From Lysobacterales bacterium (GTDB lineage Bacteria; Pseudomonadota; Gammaproteobacteria; Xanthomonadales; Xanthomonadaceae), in the NCBI GenBank assembly GCA_016718605.1, contig JADKCY010000011.1, forward strand, positions 124,001 to 188,000: a stretch of DNA of 64,000 bases, given 5' to 3'. The position numbers and the translations under genes are program-made. This document shows, one piece after another, positions 30,964 to 39,964 of the stretch (position 1 is the first letter of the stretch; the number at the start of each line of letters is the position of its first letter). The notes beneath the pieces were generated by a model. It searched no databases and had not been told where the DNA came from. It was given only the letters and a program-made list of their open reading frames with translations.

Positions 30964-31407
30964 GTGGGCATGCATGACCCTGTGGCAGTCAGCGCCTCCG
31001 CAAGTGGCTGGCGACTGAGACATGCATTAGAGCTTTTGCTATTGCTGACGGCGCCGTGTGCCTTCGGTTCGTTTGGTGGCGCGCCCTGTGGGGCGAATTT
31101 CGGCTGCCATTTTTCCGTGTGGGGTGTGCTGATCGGCATGGGTGTCGGCATACCGCTGTGCTGCATGGTGTTCATCGCCTTGCATCTGATTTTCTGCAAC
31201 CCAGCGCGATCCCGTCCTTTGCAGGCAGTTGTGGGGGCGTGCTCGGGCGCGCTGTCGTACGAACTTGCGGCGGTGGGCGCTGCTTTGGGTGCCAGCCGAG
31301 GCATGGACCCGATGCTTGGTCTGCTGGCGGTGTTGGGCTTGGCAGCGCTTGGTACTGTGTCCTATGCGCGATCTCCTCCCCGCCAATCGGGTCGTGCGGG
31401 TAGGTGA
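30964..31407 (+). CDS. Hypothetical polytopic membrane protein
   Basis: 147 residues from a GTG at 30964 with an AGGAG site 6 nt upstream. About four hydrophobic segments ('LRHALELLLLLTAP', 'WGVLIGMGVGIPLCCMVFIA', a G/A-rich third, and 'MLGLLAVLGLAALG'). Cysteine-rich between segments 1 and 2. The frame is open upstream to 30829, but that part is charged and unlikely to be coding. No family recognised. Confidence 0.45.
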   Translation: MGMHDPVAVSASASGWRLRHALELLLLLTAPCAFGSFGGAPCGANFGCHFSVWGVLIGMGVGIPLCCMVFIALHLIFCNPARSRPLQAVVGACSGALSYELAAVGAALGASRGMDPMLGLLAVLGLAALGTVSYARSPPRQSGRAGR

Positions 31408-31426
31408 GCATTGCCCGCGCCCAGAA

Positions 31427-31450
31427 CGAAAGGACGGCGTTGTCCTTTCG
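31427..31450 (+). terminator. Hairpin after the hypothetical membrane protein
   Basis: A 9-bp perfect stem (CGAAAGGAC / GTCCTTTCG) with a 6-nt loop, 20 bp after the stop. It lacks a T tract, so terminator function is uncertain. Confidence 0.45.
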
Positions 31451-31615
31451 GGATGCCGTTCACTAAGGCGGCTGCGAATGCCGCGTTGCGTGTCTGTGCG
31501 TCGTTCGTCAGCGATGCCTGGCCTTTTTCCTCACGCGCTACTGAACCCCTGCTCCAGTGGCGCCGATTACAATGCTGGCGTGTGACTTCTGCCCATCTAC
31601 CTGAAAGGTGCCCTC

Positions 31616-32776
31616 ATGGATTTCGGTTTCAGCGAAGAACAGTTGATGATTCAGGACGTTGCGCGGCGGATTGCGCAGGAAAAGATTGCGCCGACGGCGG
31701 CGCATTTTGATCAGACAGGCGAGTTTCCGAGCGAGAACATCCGCATCTTGGGCGAGAACGGCTTGATGGGGATTGAAGTGCCCGCCGAGTATGGCGGTGC
31801 GGGCATGGACCCGATCTCCTACGTATTGGCGATGATCGAGATTGCCGAAGCCGATTGCGCACACTCAACCATCGTGTCGGTTAACAACTCGCTGTTCTGC
31901 AACGGCATTTTGAAGTTTGGCCGTGAGGACCAAAAGCAGAAGTACGTGCGTGCGATTGCCGAAGGCACGGCGGTGGGTGCGTTTGCGTTGACCGAGCCGC
32001 AGTCGGGTTCGGATGCCACCGCGATGCGCTGTCGTGCCGTCAAGCAGGCCGATGGAAGCTTTGTGATCACTGGCAAGAAGAGCTGGATCACCTCCGGCCC
32101 GGTGGCCGACTACATCGTGCTGTTTGCGATGAGTGAACCCGACAAGGGCGCGAAGGGCATCACTGCCTTCATGATCGATACCCGCAAGCCGGGCTTTCAT
32201 CGTGGCAAGACCGAACCGAAGATGGGTATCCGCGCGTCGGCGACGTGCGAAATCGAATTTGCCGACTACCTTGCGCCGGCGGAAGACGTGCTGGGCAAGG
32301 AAGGTGAGGGCTTCAAAGTGGCGATGAGCGTGCTGGATGCAGGCCGCATCGGTATTGCATCGCAGGCCGTGGGCTTGGGTAAGGCGGCCTACAAGGCGGC
32401 TTTGTCGTATGTGCAGGAGCGCAAGAGTTTCGGTCAGCCGATCGGCAGCTTCCAGATGATCCAGGCCAAGATCGCCGACATGAAATGCCGTCTCGATGCG
32501 GCGGAAATCCTGACCTTGCGTGCGGCCTGGGCCAAGCAGGAGAGTGAAAAGACCGGTGGGCGCTTCAGTACCGAGGCAGCGGTTGCCAAACTTACCGCGT
32601 CGGAGGCGGCGATGTTCATCACTCACGCGGCGCTGCAGATTCACGGTGGCATGGGCTATTCCAAGGAAATGCCCATCGAGCGCTATTTCCGCGATGCCAA
32701 GATCACCGAGATTTACGAAGGCACCAGCGAGATTCAGCGTCTGGTGATTGCGCGCAACGAGACTGGTCTGCGCTAA
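31616..32776 (+). CDS. Acyl-CoA dehydrogenase
   Basis: 386 residues, typical of the short/branched-chain acyl-CoA dehydrogenase family: 'FALTEPQSGSDATAM' and 'KSWITSGPVADYIVLFAM' line the FAD site, and the C-terminal signature is 'QIHGGMGYSKEMPIERYFRD' followed by 'ITEIYEGTSEIQ', with the catalytic Glu in 'YEGTSE'. It oxidises acyl-CoA thioesters and passes electrons to ETF. Exact chain specificity (butyryl, isobutyryl or 2-methylbutyryl) cannot be fixed. AAGGTG ribosome site. Confidence 0.9.
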   Translation: MDFGFSEEQLMIQDVARRIAQEKIAPTAAHFDQTGEFPSENIRILGENGLMGIEVPAEYGGAGMDPISYVLAMIEIAEADCAHSTIVSVNNSLFCNGILKFGREDQKQKYVRAIAEGTAVGAFALTEPQSGSDATAMRCRAVKQADGSFVITGKKSWITSGPVADYIVLFAMSEPDKGAKGITAFMIDTRKPGFHRGKTEPKMGIRASATCEIEFADYLAPAEDVLGKEGEGFKVAMSVLDAGRIGIASQAVGLGKAAYKAALSYVQERKSFGQPIGSFQMIQAKIADMKCRLDAAEILTLRAAWAKQESEKTGGRFSTEAAVAKLTASEAAMFITHAALQIHGGMGYSKEMPIERYFRDAKITEIYEGTSEIQRLVIARNETGLR

Positions 32777-32834
32777 GTCCTTTGCTTTACGCCTGCAGGT
32801 TCCGCTGCCGTAAGGCGGATCACAGGGAGCACCG

Positions 32835-34040
32835 ATGCGCCGAGTACAACGCATGACATGGCTGGCCGGGCTGGTTCTACTGGTCGGTTGCGAGGGAGAG
32901 CCGTCAGGGTCTTCTTTTCCGGGTGCAGACAGTTCCACTGTCGCTGCTGCGCCGCAGCCCGAGCTGTTGGCGGACGTGGCAAGTGCGTTCGGACCTGTTC
33001 GCGTGGAGTCGTTGGCTACTGGTCTGGTCAACCCCTGGTCGCTGGCCTTTCTGCCGGACGGCAGCGCGTTGATCACTGAGCGACCCGGTCGCTTGCGGCG
33101 TTGGTCGCAAACGCACGGTCTGTCTGCCGCCCTGGGCGGTGTCCCCGATGTGGTGGCCGAAGGGCAGGGTGGATTGCTGGATGTGGTCTTGTCGCCGCGC
33201 TTTGCCGAAGACGCCTTGGTGTACCTGAGCTATGCCGAAGCTGGCGCGGGCAGTTTGGCGGGGACGGCTGTAGCGCGTGCGCGCTTGGTTGGCGATCAAC
33301 TCGAGAGCGTGCAAGTGATCTTCCGCCAGCAACCCAAGCAGGAAACCCGGCATCACTTCGGTTCGCGCTTGGTCTTTGATGCGCAAGGCGATCTGTTCAT
33401 TACGCTTGGCGAGCGCGGGCAGCGGATCGAAGCCCAACATCTGGATTCGCACCTGGGCAAGCTCGTCCGCATTCATGCGGACGGTCGCGTACCGGTCGAC
33501 AATCCTTTTGTGGCGACCAAAGATGCGTTGCCGGAAATCTGGTCCTACGGACATCGCAACATCCAAGGCGCCGCCATTTCACCGCACAGCGGCGTGCTCT
33601 GGACCGCCGAGCACGGCCCCAAAGGCGGCGACGAGTTGAATCGTCCGCTAGGCGGCAAAAACTATGGTTGGCCAATCATCACCCATGGCATCGACTATTC
33701 GGGTGACGAGATTCCGGAGGCGATTGGATCAGCAAAGGAAGGCATGGAGCAGCCACACCATTACTGGCCGGTGTCACCCGCAATCAGTGGCATGGCGTTC
33801 TACGACCACATGCGTTTCCCGGCGTGGCGCACTAGTTTGTTCGTCGGTTCGCTGGTGCAACGCACATTGATTCGCTTGGAGATTCGCGACGATGTGGTGG
33901 TCGCGGAGGAGCGCCTGTTAGGCGACTTGGGTTGGCGTATTCGCGATGTGCGGGTTGGACCCGATGGCGCGGTCTATGTGTTGACGGACGAGGCCGCGGG
34001 GCGGCTTCTCCGGCTGACGATGGCAGGCGTCAAATCCTGA
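32835..34040 (+). CDS. PQQ-dependent sugar dehydrogenase-like lipoprotein
   Basis: 401 residues. An N-terminal signal with a lipobox (LLVGC, Cys about residue 19) predicts a lipoprotein. The body is a six-bladed propeller of the soluble aldose sugar dehydrogenase (Asd/YliI) type: 'GLVNPWSLAFLPDGSALITE', 'RHHFGSRLVFDAQGDLFITLGERG', split by loops, and 'SYGHRNIQGAA' with 'WTAEHGPKGGDELN'. These carry the His/Arg residues that usually bind PQQ. No PQQ-synthesis genes are in the window, so whether it is active is unknown. Confidence 0.83.
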   Translation: MRRVQRMTWLAGLVLLVGCEGEPSGSSFPGADSSTVAAAPQPELLADVASAFGPVRVESLATGLVNPWSLAFLPDGSALITERPGRLRRWSQTHGLSAALGGVPDVVAEGQGGLLDVVLSPRFAEDALVYLSYAEAGAGSLAGTAVARARLVGDQLESVQVIFRQQPKQETRHHFGSRLVFDAQGDLFITLGERGQRIEAQHLDSHLGKLVRIHADGRVPVDNPFVATKDALPEIWSYGHRNIQGAAISPHSGVLWTAEHGPKGGDELNRPLGGKNYGWPIITHGIDYSGDEIPEAIGSAKEGMEQPHHYWPVSPAISGMAFYDHMRFPAWRTSLFVGSLVQRTLIRLEIRDDVVVAEERLLGDLGWRIRDVRVGPDGAVYVLTDEAAGRLLRLTMAGVKS

Positions 34041-34282
34041 GATAGCACAGGCTTTGCATTCGATGGCAGCCATCCGCCGACGGGTGTCCAACAGGCTATT
34101 GAGGATTGTTCTGTTAGTACTCGGCAAGCATCCCGCGCTCGCGAATTGAGCGCGTAAGCACCTGATTTGTTGGGAGAGAGTCCGGATAGATACCGGGCTC
34201 GCGACCCTGAGAAGGTGCAGAAATGCACTTTCTTGACAGTCTGCAAGGCTGGCGGCCACGCAGGAAATCAAAGGAGCCTCGA

Positions 34283-37177
34283 ATGGCGTCGAATGTCCGT
34301 TCCCCCTTGCGAGCCTGGATCTGGCGCGCGTTTGTCCACAGTTCGCTGATTCCCTTGATCCTGGTCGAATCGGTGCTGATTGCAGCTTATCTGCTGACCA
34401 ACGTCGCCATTCGCGACGCGCAGATCGGGTATCTGGAAGAGTCGGCCATTCATGAATTGGGCGCGGCAGTCAATCGTGAAAGCAGCATCATCGACAGTCG
34501 GCTGAATGCCATCGAGATGCAGACCCGACTGTATCGCGATGCGACCGCACACGCCCTATTCGACACAGGCTTCACGCCGGATGAGATTGAAGTGGCGCGC
34601 CACGCCGAGACCGAGAATGGCGTGTACTACACACGCACTGACGATGGGCGGGCGGCATCGTTTTATGCGAATTCGACGCCGCGCGAACAGCAGGACCGCG
34701 CCAAAGCGCTTCGCCTGTCGCAGGCCGATCCGGTGATGCGCTCGCTGAAGGAAGCCAATCCACTCATTGGCGCGCTCTATTTCAATACCTTCGACAGCTA
34801 CAACCGGATCTACCCGTTTTTCATGACGCCGGATCAGTATCCGCACGACATGGTGATTCCGGACTACAACTTCTATTACCTGGCAAATGCCAAGCACAAC
34901 CCGGAGCGCAAGGTGGCCTGGACGGATGTCTACCTCGATCCGGCGGGCTTGGGTTGGATGATGTCGGCCATCGCGCCGGTCTATCGCGATGACTTCCTGG
35001 AAGGCGTGGTTGGGCTCGATATCACCGTCAGCGGCATGCTGAAGGAAATTGCCGCCTTACAGGTTCCCTGGAACGGCTATGCCATGCTGGTGAGCCGTGA
35101 CAACAACATCATGGCCTTGCCGCCGGCGGGCGAGCGCGATTTCAAACTCAGTGAATTGACCGAGTTTTCGTATGAAGAAGCGGTAGCCAGAGAAGTGTTG
35201 AAGCCCGAGGACTTCAAGCTGGATCGGCAATCTGGCATGGCGACACTTTTGACGGACATGGCGCAGTCCAATGGTGTGGGTGAGGCGCAGCTCAATGGGC
35301 GTGGGCAGTTGGTGGCCTGGAGTCAGATTCCGCAAACCGGCTGGCGACTCCTGATGGTGGTCGATGAGGCGGAGATCTTTGCCGATACCGAGCAGCTTGC
35401 CAGCCGCTATCGCGACATTGGCTATCTGCTGATCGCGGGGCTGGTGGTTTTCTACATCGTGTTCTTCTTCTGGATGTGGGCACGCTCGCGACGTCTTAGC
35501 GGCGATTTGGCCACGCCAATGGCTGCCATCGTTGACATGATGCGCCGCATTGGAAAGGGCGATTTCCATCCCAAGGCGCCGGAAAGCAACATCCATGAGT
35601 TGCAAGAGATGGGCAGCGCATTGCTTCACACGGGCGAACAGTTGGAAACCGCGGAAGGTGCGCGGTTCGCCGCTCTGCGTCGATTGGAGATCGTTCTGGA
35701 GGGCACCACGGAAAGCCTGTGGGAATACGATGTTGAAGCCGGGAGCATGGCCATCAACGGACGCTTCGTGCAGGCGTTTGGACTGTCCAGTGAAGTGTTG
35801 ACCTTGTCCGAGTTCAATGATCGCGTGCATCCCGATGATTTGCCCGAACTCGAGCAGCGCCGGACCGCCTTCATGCGGGAGGGCGGGGAGCGCTTTGAAG
35901 CCGAATACCGCTTCGCCACCGCGCAAGGTAAATACGCCTGGTTGCTTAGTCGCGGGCAAACGCTGGCCAGAAACGAAGCGGGCAAAGTGATTCGGGCTGC
36001 CGGGACGCATATCGACATTACCCGCATCAAAGAGGTGGAGCAGAGTCTGCGCAAAGCGACACGCGAGGCTGAAGCCGCCAGTGTCGCAAAGAGTCGTTTC
36101 CTCGCCAGCGTCAGCCATGAGTTGCGGACGCCGCTCAACGCGATCTACGGGTTTGCCCAGTTGCTTGACGACGGCTCGGAGGCGCAGCGTGAGTCGACGG
36201 GAGAAATCCTGCGTGCCAGCAAGCAGCTCACCGCGCTGGTTGATGACATTCTCGATCTGTCCGGTCTGGAATCTGGCGAACAGCGGCTTGCCTTGTCTGA
36301 TCTGCCGATATGGCCGTTGTTGCAGGAGTGCGCGGACGCGGTGCAAAGCGACCTCAAGAAATTGCATCTGCAGTTTGATCTGCGTTCCGTCGACCCGTCG
36401 GTGCGGGTCCTTGCCGAAGAGCGTCGACTGCGCCAAGTGCTGATGAACTTGCTTTCCAATGCCATCAAGTACAACCGCGAAGGCGGTCTGGTGGCCTTGG
36501 GCGCCGAGGTCTACGCGCAGCGCGTGCGCATCTGGGTGGACGATACTGGTCTGGGCTTAAGCGAGGAACAGCAGGGTTTGCTGTTCCAGCCGTTTCAGCG
36601 ACTTGGGCGCGAAAACTCGAATATTCCAGGCTCTGGCATTGGACTGGTGCTGTGCCGTGAACTGGCGGATGCCATGCAGGGTGAAATTGGGCTGAGTAGT
36701 ACGCTGGGCACGGGCAGCCGTTTCTGGATTGAGCTCCCCCGAGCAACCCACACTAAGGATGCGTCCGAATCGGAAGACCCCTTGCCTGCAGGCTCTGCTG
36801 CTGGTTTGCGCCAAGCCATTGTGCTCTCAACCCACGCGGAAACGGTCGGCAAAATCAGCCAGTTGTTCGGGAATACGCTGCGAATTCGACAGGTTCAGCA
36901 CCTTGGGGAGTTGTTCCATGCGCTGGAGCAGAACATCCCCGATGTGTTATTCGCAGATTTGGATGCGGGGCGCGACGTAGATTCTACGATTGAACATCTG
37001 CGGGCGGATCTTGGTGTTGCCCGTGCGGAACTCGCGGTGCATGTGTGGACCGATGATGTTGCCAAGCTGGAGCAGATGTCGCGTGAGGGTATCGATAGCG
37101 CTGTCCTGCGAGAACGCATCGACGCACAATGGGCACAAAGGATCACCGATCAAATGAGCAAGACGACGCCAGCATGA
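34283..37177 (+). CDS. Membrane sensor histidine kinase (Cache-PAS-HisKA-HATPase with degenerate receiver)
   Basis: 964 residues from the ATG at 34283 (AGGAG upstream). Order: membrane helix (about 14-38), large periplasmic double-Cache-like sensor, second helix (about 378-400), HAMP-like linker, PAS fold (about 465-585), HisKA with the phospho-acceptor H612 in 'SVSHELRTPLN', and HATPase with 'NLLSNAIKYN', 'DDTGLGLS' and 'GSGIGLVLC'. The last 110 residues look like a receiver domain, but the acidic pair and Lys are missing, so it is probably a pseudo-receiver. It overlaps the HD-GYP regulator gene by 4 bp, its likely partner. The sensed ligand is unknown. Confidence 0.88.
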   Translation: MASNVRSPLRAWIWRAFVHSSLIPLILVESVLIAAYLLTNVAIRDAQIGYLEESAIHELGAAVNRESSIIDSRLNAIEMQTRLYRDATAHALFDTGFTPDEIEVARHAETENGVYYTRTDDGRAASFYANSTPREQQDRAKALRLSQADPVMRSLKEANPLIGALYFNTFDSYNRIYPFFMTPDQYPHDMVIPDYNFYYLANAKHNPERKVAWTDVYLDPAGLGWMMSAIAPVYRDDFLEGVVGLDITVSGMLKEIAALQVPWNGYAMLVSRDNNIMALPPAGERDFKLSELTEFSYEEAVAREVLKPEDFKLDRQSGMATLLTDMAQSNGVGEAQLNGRGQLVAWSQIPQTGWRLLMVVDEAEIFADTEQLASRYRDIGYLLIAGLVVFYIVFFFWMWARSRRLSGDLATPMAAIVDMMRRIGKGDFHPKAPESNIHELQEMGSALLHTGEQLETAEGARFAALRRLEIVLEGTTESLWEYDVEAGSMAINGRFVQAFGLSSEVLTLSEFNDRVHPDDLPELEQRRTAFMREGGERFEAEYRFATAQGKYAWLLSRGQTLARNEAGKVIRAAGTHIDITRIKEVEQSLRKATREAEAASVAKSRFLASVSHELRTPLNAIYGFAQLLDDGSEAQRESTGEILRASKQLTALVDDILDLSGLESGEQRLALSDLPIWPLLQECADAVQSDLKKLHLQFDLRSVDPSVRVLAEERRLRQVLMNLLSNAIKYNREGGLVALGAEVYAQRVRIWVDDTGLGLSEEQQGLLFQPFQRLGRENSNIPGSGIGLVLCRELADAMQGEIGLSSTLGTGSRFWIELPRATHTKDASESEDPLPAGSAAGLRQAIVLSTHAETVGKISQLFGNTLRIRQVQHLGELFHALEQNIPDVLFADLDAGRDVDSTIEHLRADLGVARAELAVHVWTDDVAKLEQMSREGIDSAVLRERIDAQWAQRITDQMSKTTPA

Positions 37178-38292
37178 TGGAAATGCAAGACATTCTTCGC
37201 GAAGCACGCGTGGTGGTGATTGATGACTTTATCGCCAATCTGCGCTTGCTGGAGCGCGTGCTGCGTCAGATGGGGATCGAACAAGTCGACGTGTTCCTCG
37301 ATCCCCAGCAAGGTCTGGAGCATTTGCTGACACAAACATGGGATGTGCTTCTGCTCGATCTCGACATGCCGGTGCTGGACGGTTTTGCCATCCTCGGTGA
37401 GTTGAAAAAGCTCGACCGCATGTCGCCCGTTATCGTCGTCAGTGCGCTGACCGATATCGCCAGTCGTCACCGCGGCTTGGGTGAGGGCGCGAGTGATTAT
37501 ATCGGCAAGCCGTTCGACTTGGTCGAGTTGCAATTGAAGGTCAAGAACGCACTCAAGCTGAGTCTCGCCAACCGCCAACTTGCTGTGCAGCGCGAAGCGT
37601 TGGTGCGTACGGTGGATTCTCGTACCGACGAGTTGAGCCGTAGTTACGAGTCGGTCATCCGCGCGTTGACACGAACACTCGAGTTTCGCGACACCGATAC
37701 CGGACAGCACGTCGAACGTGTGGGCGCTTCCGCGGCGATGTTGGCGCGGCGACTTGGCCGGTCGGAGGATTACGTCGATCACATTCGCCTCGCGGCAATG
37801 ATGCATGACGTCGGCAAGGTGGGAATCCCTGATCCGATCCTTTTGAAGAAGGGGCGCTTGGATCATGCCGAGCACGAAGTGATGAAACAGCACGCCGAGA
37901 TGGGCTTCCGGATTTTGCGGGAGGCTGGCGAGGCGCCGCTGGTAGTGATGGCTGCAGAAATTGCGTGGGCGCACCACGAGCATTGGGATGGAAGCGGATA
38001 TCCGCGCGCGCTCTGTGGCGATGCCATTCCACTCGCCGCTCGAATCACGTCCGTCTGCGATGTGTATGATTCGCTGCGCTGTGGCCGACCCTACAAGCAT
38101 TGCTGGACCGAAGACTCGGCACGTGACTACCTGATCGAGCAGCGCGGCAAGATGTTTCAGGCGGAGATCGTGGACGCGTTTTTGGCCATGCAGACCGAAG
38201 TGGAAGCGATGCGGACGCAGTGGTTGAGCCTGCACGAAAGCATCGATCACACGACGGAGGTTGAGATCAAGCCACCTGCAGAGCGAGCTTGA
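37174..38292 (+). CDS. Response regulator with HD-GYP phosphodiesterase domain (RpfG-like)
   Basis: 373 residues. An N-terminal receiver carries the acidic pair 'VVVIDD', phospho-acceptor D62 ('LLLDLDMPVLDG') and Lys in 'YIGKPFD'. A short helix links it to an HD-GYP domain with HD at 211-212 ('MMHDVGKVGIPDP') and the GYP block 'HHEHWDGSGYP'. These domains hydrolyse cyclic di-GMP. The upstream kinase overlaps it (ATGATG), so the pair is a likely two-component c-di-GMP switch. It has the architecture of RpfG, but its kinase is not RpfC-like and no DSF synthase gene is nearby. Confidence 0.9.
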   Translation: MMEMQDILREARVVVIDDFIANLRLLERVLRQMGIEQVDVFLDPQQGLEHLLTQTWDVLLLDLDMPVLDGFAILGELKKLDRMSPVIVVSALTDIASRHRGLGEGASDYIGKPFDLVELQLKVKNALKLSLANRQLAVQREALVRTVDSRTDELSRSYESVIRALTRTLEFRDTDTGQHVERVGASAAMLARRLGRSEDYVDHIRLAAMMHDVGKVGIPDPILLKKGRLDHAEHEVMKQHAEMGFRILREAGEAPLVVMAAEIAWAHHEHWDGSGYPRALCGDAIPLAARITSVCDVYDSLRCGRPYKHCWTEDSARDYLIEQRGKMFQAEIVDAFLAMQTEVEAMRTQWLSLHESIDHTTEVEIKPPAERA

Positions 38293-38399
38293 ATGGCGTC
38301 AGTGCAGCGTCATCGCCCTTGGCATGTGATCTGCATCGCGCTGATGACCCGTAGTGGCGAGTTGCCTGCGGTTTGATCGACTGACCTGGAGCGACACCG

Positions 38400-38738
38400 A
38401 TGAACCACGATGACGAAACCCTCCTCAAGCGCCAGCGCCAGTTCATGCAACTGGTTGAGCAGGATATTCGCACCGCGAACCGGGATGCCATGCAGAACGC
38501 GATTCCGGAACTGACCAAGGAATCCTTCATGGCACTGGCCCGGGTCGTGGCGAGTCACCGTGCCAAATACCTCAAGGCCGCAGTGTTGCTGAGCAAACAG
38601 ACTCCTGGAACGGAAGAAGAGACGCGGGTTCTTTCCAGCTTGCCGGCGCTGAGCAAAGCCTACGAGGTGTCTCGCGATGCGTTGGCGGCCTTGGAGCGTG
38701 CGATCGAACGTGGCTACGTGGACATTGGTAGTCAGTAA
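38400..38738 (+). CDS. Hypothetical helical protein
   Basis: 112 residues, strongly helical and charged ('LLKRQRQFMQLVEQDIRTANRD'), no signal or membrane segment. It follows the HD-GYP gene by 107 bp and could be transcribed with it. Family not recognised; it may be an adaptor or regulatory protein, but nothing shows this. Confidence 0.6.
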   Translation: MNHDDETLLKRQRQFMQLVEQDIRTANRDAMQNAIPELTKESFMALARVVASHRAKYLKAAVLLSKQTPGTEEETRVLSSLPALSKAYEVSRDALAALERAIERGYVDIGSQ

Positions 38739-38803
38739 CCAGAGGTCTGCTTTCGACGCAAGATGATCTGGCATCCGTTGCGCATGGAGAGATTGCTCAT
38801 CGT

Positions 38804-38825
38804 TGCCATCGCGTGCGCGATGGCA
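38804..38825. terminator. Perfect 22-bp palindrome between convergent genes
   Basis: TGCCATCGCG and its exact complement are separated by only TG. It lies between the stop codons of two convergent genes and may act as a bidirectional terminator or transcript end-stabiliser; no T run follows on either side. Confidence 0.45.
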
Positions 38826-38846
38826 CGTCCTCGCTATTGAACCTTC

Positions 38847-38870
38847 GCGAGGCACCGATGGGCGCCTCGC
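38847..38870. terminator. Second hairpin between convergent genes
   Basis: A 7-bp stem (GCGAGGC / GCCTCGC) with a 10-nt loop, 12 bp before the end of the minus-strand gene at 38882. With the palindrome at 38804 it makes a double hairpin, a common arrangement for converging transcripts. Confidence 0.4.
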
Positions 38871-38881
38871 ACAGAAAGGCC

Positions 38882-39211
38882 TCAGCCATTCCTTCGCTGC
38901 GATACCCAATGAAATCCCAGCATTCCGAGCCCTGCTGCAATGATCACTATGCCGAATGTGGCAGGGCGATCTGCTGCCAGCTTGAGTGCATCAATCAGCA
39001 TGAACGCGCCGCCGGTGGCGCTGAGCACGACGCCCCATTTCAGTGCGGACATACGACGACTCTGTTCGTCGGCCAGCAACATGGCACGGACCAGTTCCTC
39101 GCTGGAGTGTGACTCCACCATGCGACGCCGGACGTGCGCGTCCACGATGGTCTTGATGGCGAATGCGATACAGATGAAGAGCACGATGGGAATGAAAATG
39201 CTCATGTCCAT
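38882..39211 (-). CDS. Small membrane protein (DUF6249-like)
   Basis: 109 residues with an N-terminal membrane helix ('FIPIVLFICIAFAIKTIVDA'), a charged central helix, and two further hydrophobic stretches near the C-terminus. This matches the layout of DUF6249 proteins, which I recall near ECF sigma genes. The ATG at 39211 has AAAGGA upstream. Its promoter shares -35/-10 elements with the divergent sigma gene, so it is likely in that sigma factor's regulon. Confidence 0.6.
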   Translation of the reverse strand: MDMSIFIPIVLFICIAFAIKTIVDAHVRRRMVESHSSEELVRAMLLADEQSRRMSALKWGVVLSATGGAFMLIDALKLAADRPATFGIVIIAAGLGMLGFHWVSQRRNG

Positions 39212-39258
39212 GGGTTAGTCCTTTGCGGTTGTCCGCCCGCAGATTGGGCGTAGTGAAT

Positions 39259-39286
39259 GGATACGCGAGTCGCCGGATCGGTTGCA
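39259..39286 (-). promoter_or_regulatory. ECF-type promoter of the small membrane protein
   Basis: On the minus strand TGCAACC (39286-39280) is followed after 15 bp by GTATCC (39264-39259). The divergent sigma gene has the same two hexamer-like elements at the same spacing. The 'AAC' in the -35 element is usual for ECF promoters. Confidence 0.6.
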
Positions 39287-39355
39287 TCCGATCGCCAATG
39301 GACTTGTGAATCACGTTGCGCACGCCGCCGATAAGCGCGTGCGTAACATCGAACG

Positions 39356-39383
39356 TGCAACCCGATCCCTCTTTGCTGTATCC
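39356..39383 (+). promoter_or_regulatory. ECF-type promoter of the sigma factor gene
   Basis: TGCAACC (39356-39362), 15 bp, GTATCC (39378-39383). It is identical in both elements and spacing to the divergent promoter at 39259-39286. The predicted transcript would start within a few bases of the ATG at 39392, so the mRNA may be nearly leaderless. Confidence 0.6.
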
Positions 39384-39391
39384 ATTGCACC

Positions 39392-39964
39392 ATGCATCCT
39401 GATCAAACGCTTGTTGAAGCCGTTCTCGCGCGCCAAGCCGGCGCGTTCGAACGCTTGGTGCGCCAGCATCAGCGCCTGGTCTGGCACCTTGTGCAGCGCA
39501 TGGTGATGGATGCAGAGGACACTCGTGACCTGAGTCAGGAGGTGTTTTTTCGTGTGTATCAGAAGCTGCACCAGTTCCGTTTTGATTGTTCGCTCGCCAG
39601 TTGGATAGGTCGTGTGGCCTTCAGCATCGCGACGCGTCATCTGCAACGTCGACATATCCCCATCGAGGAAACGTGGTCGGGTGGCGAAGAGGAAGACGCG
39701 GCCATGATCGATATGGTCGCCGACGATGCGGATATTGAGGCCGATCTGGTGCGTGGCGACCTGCTGCGACACGTGCAGCGGGCGATGGCCAACTTGTCGC
39801 CAATCCACCGCACATTGTTGACGCTTTATCATGCCGACGAGTTGAGTATCGCCGAAATGGTGATCATCACCGGACAGCCTGAAGGAACGATCAAGAACAG
39901 TTTGTTCCGCGCCCGGCAACGCCTTCGTGTTGCCCTGCAGGATTTGATTGAGGTGCCCGTATGA
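39392..39964 (+). CDS. RNA polymerase sigma factor, ECF family
   Basis: 190 residues. Region 2: 'VLARQAGAFERLVRQHQ' and 'DTRDLSQEVFFRVYQKLHQF'. Region 4 HTH: 'LSIAEMVIITGQPEGTIKNS' with 'LFRARQRLR' after. The two are joined by an acidic linker ('GGEEEDAAMIDMVADDADIE'). There is no ribosome site before the ATG. Its own promoter resembles that of the divergent membrane-protein gene, implying autoregulation. The next gene overlaps it by 4 bp and may encode its membrane partner. Confidence 0.9.
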   Translation: MHPDQTLVEAVLARQAGAFERLVRQHQRLVWHLVQRMVMDAEDTRDLSQEVFFRVYQKLHQFRFDCSLASWIGRVAFSIATRHLQRRHIPIEETWSGGEEEDAAMIDMVADDADIEADLVRGDLLRHVQRAMANLSPIHRTLLTLYHADELSIAEMVIITGQPEGTIKNSLFRARQRLRVALQDLIEVPV

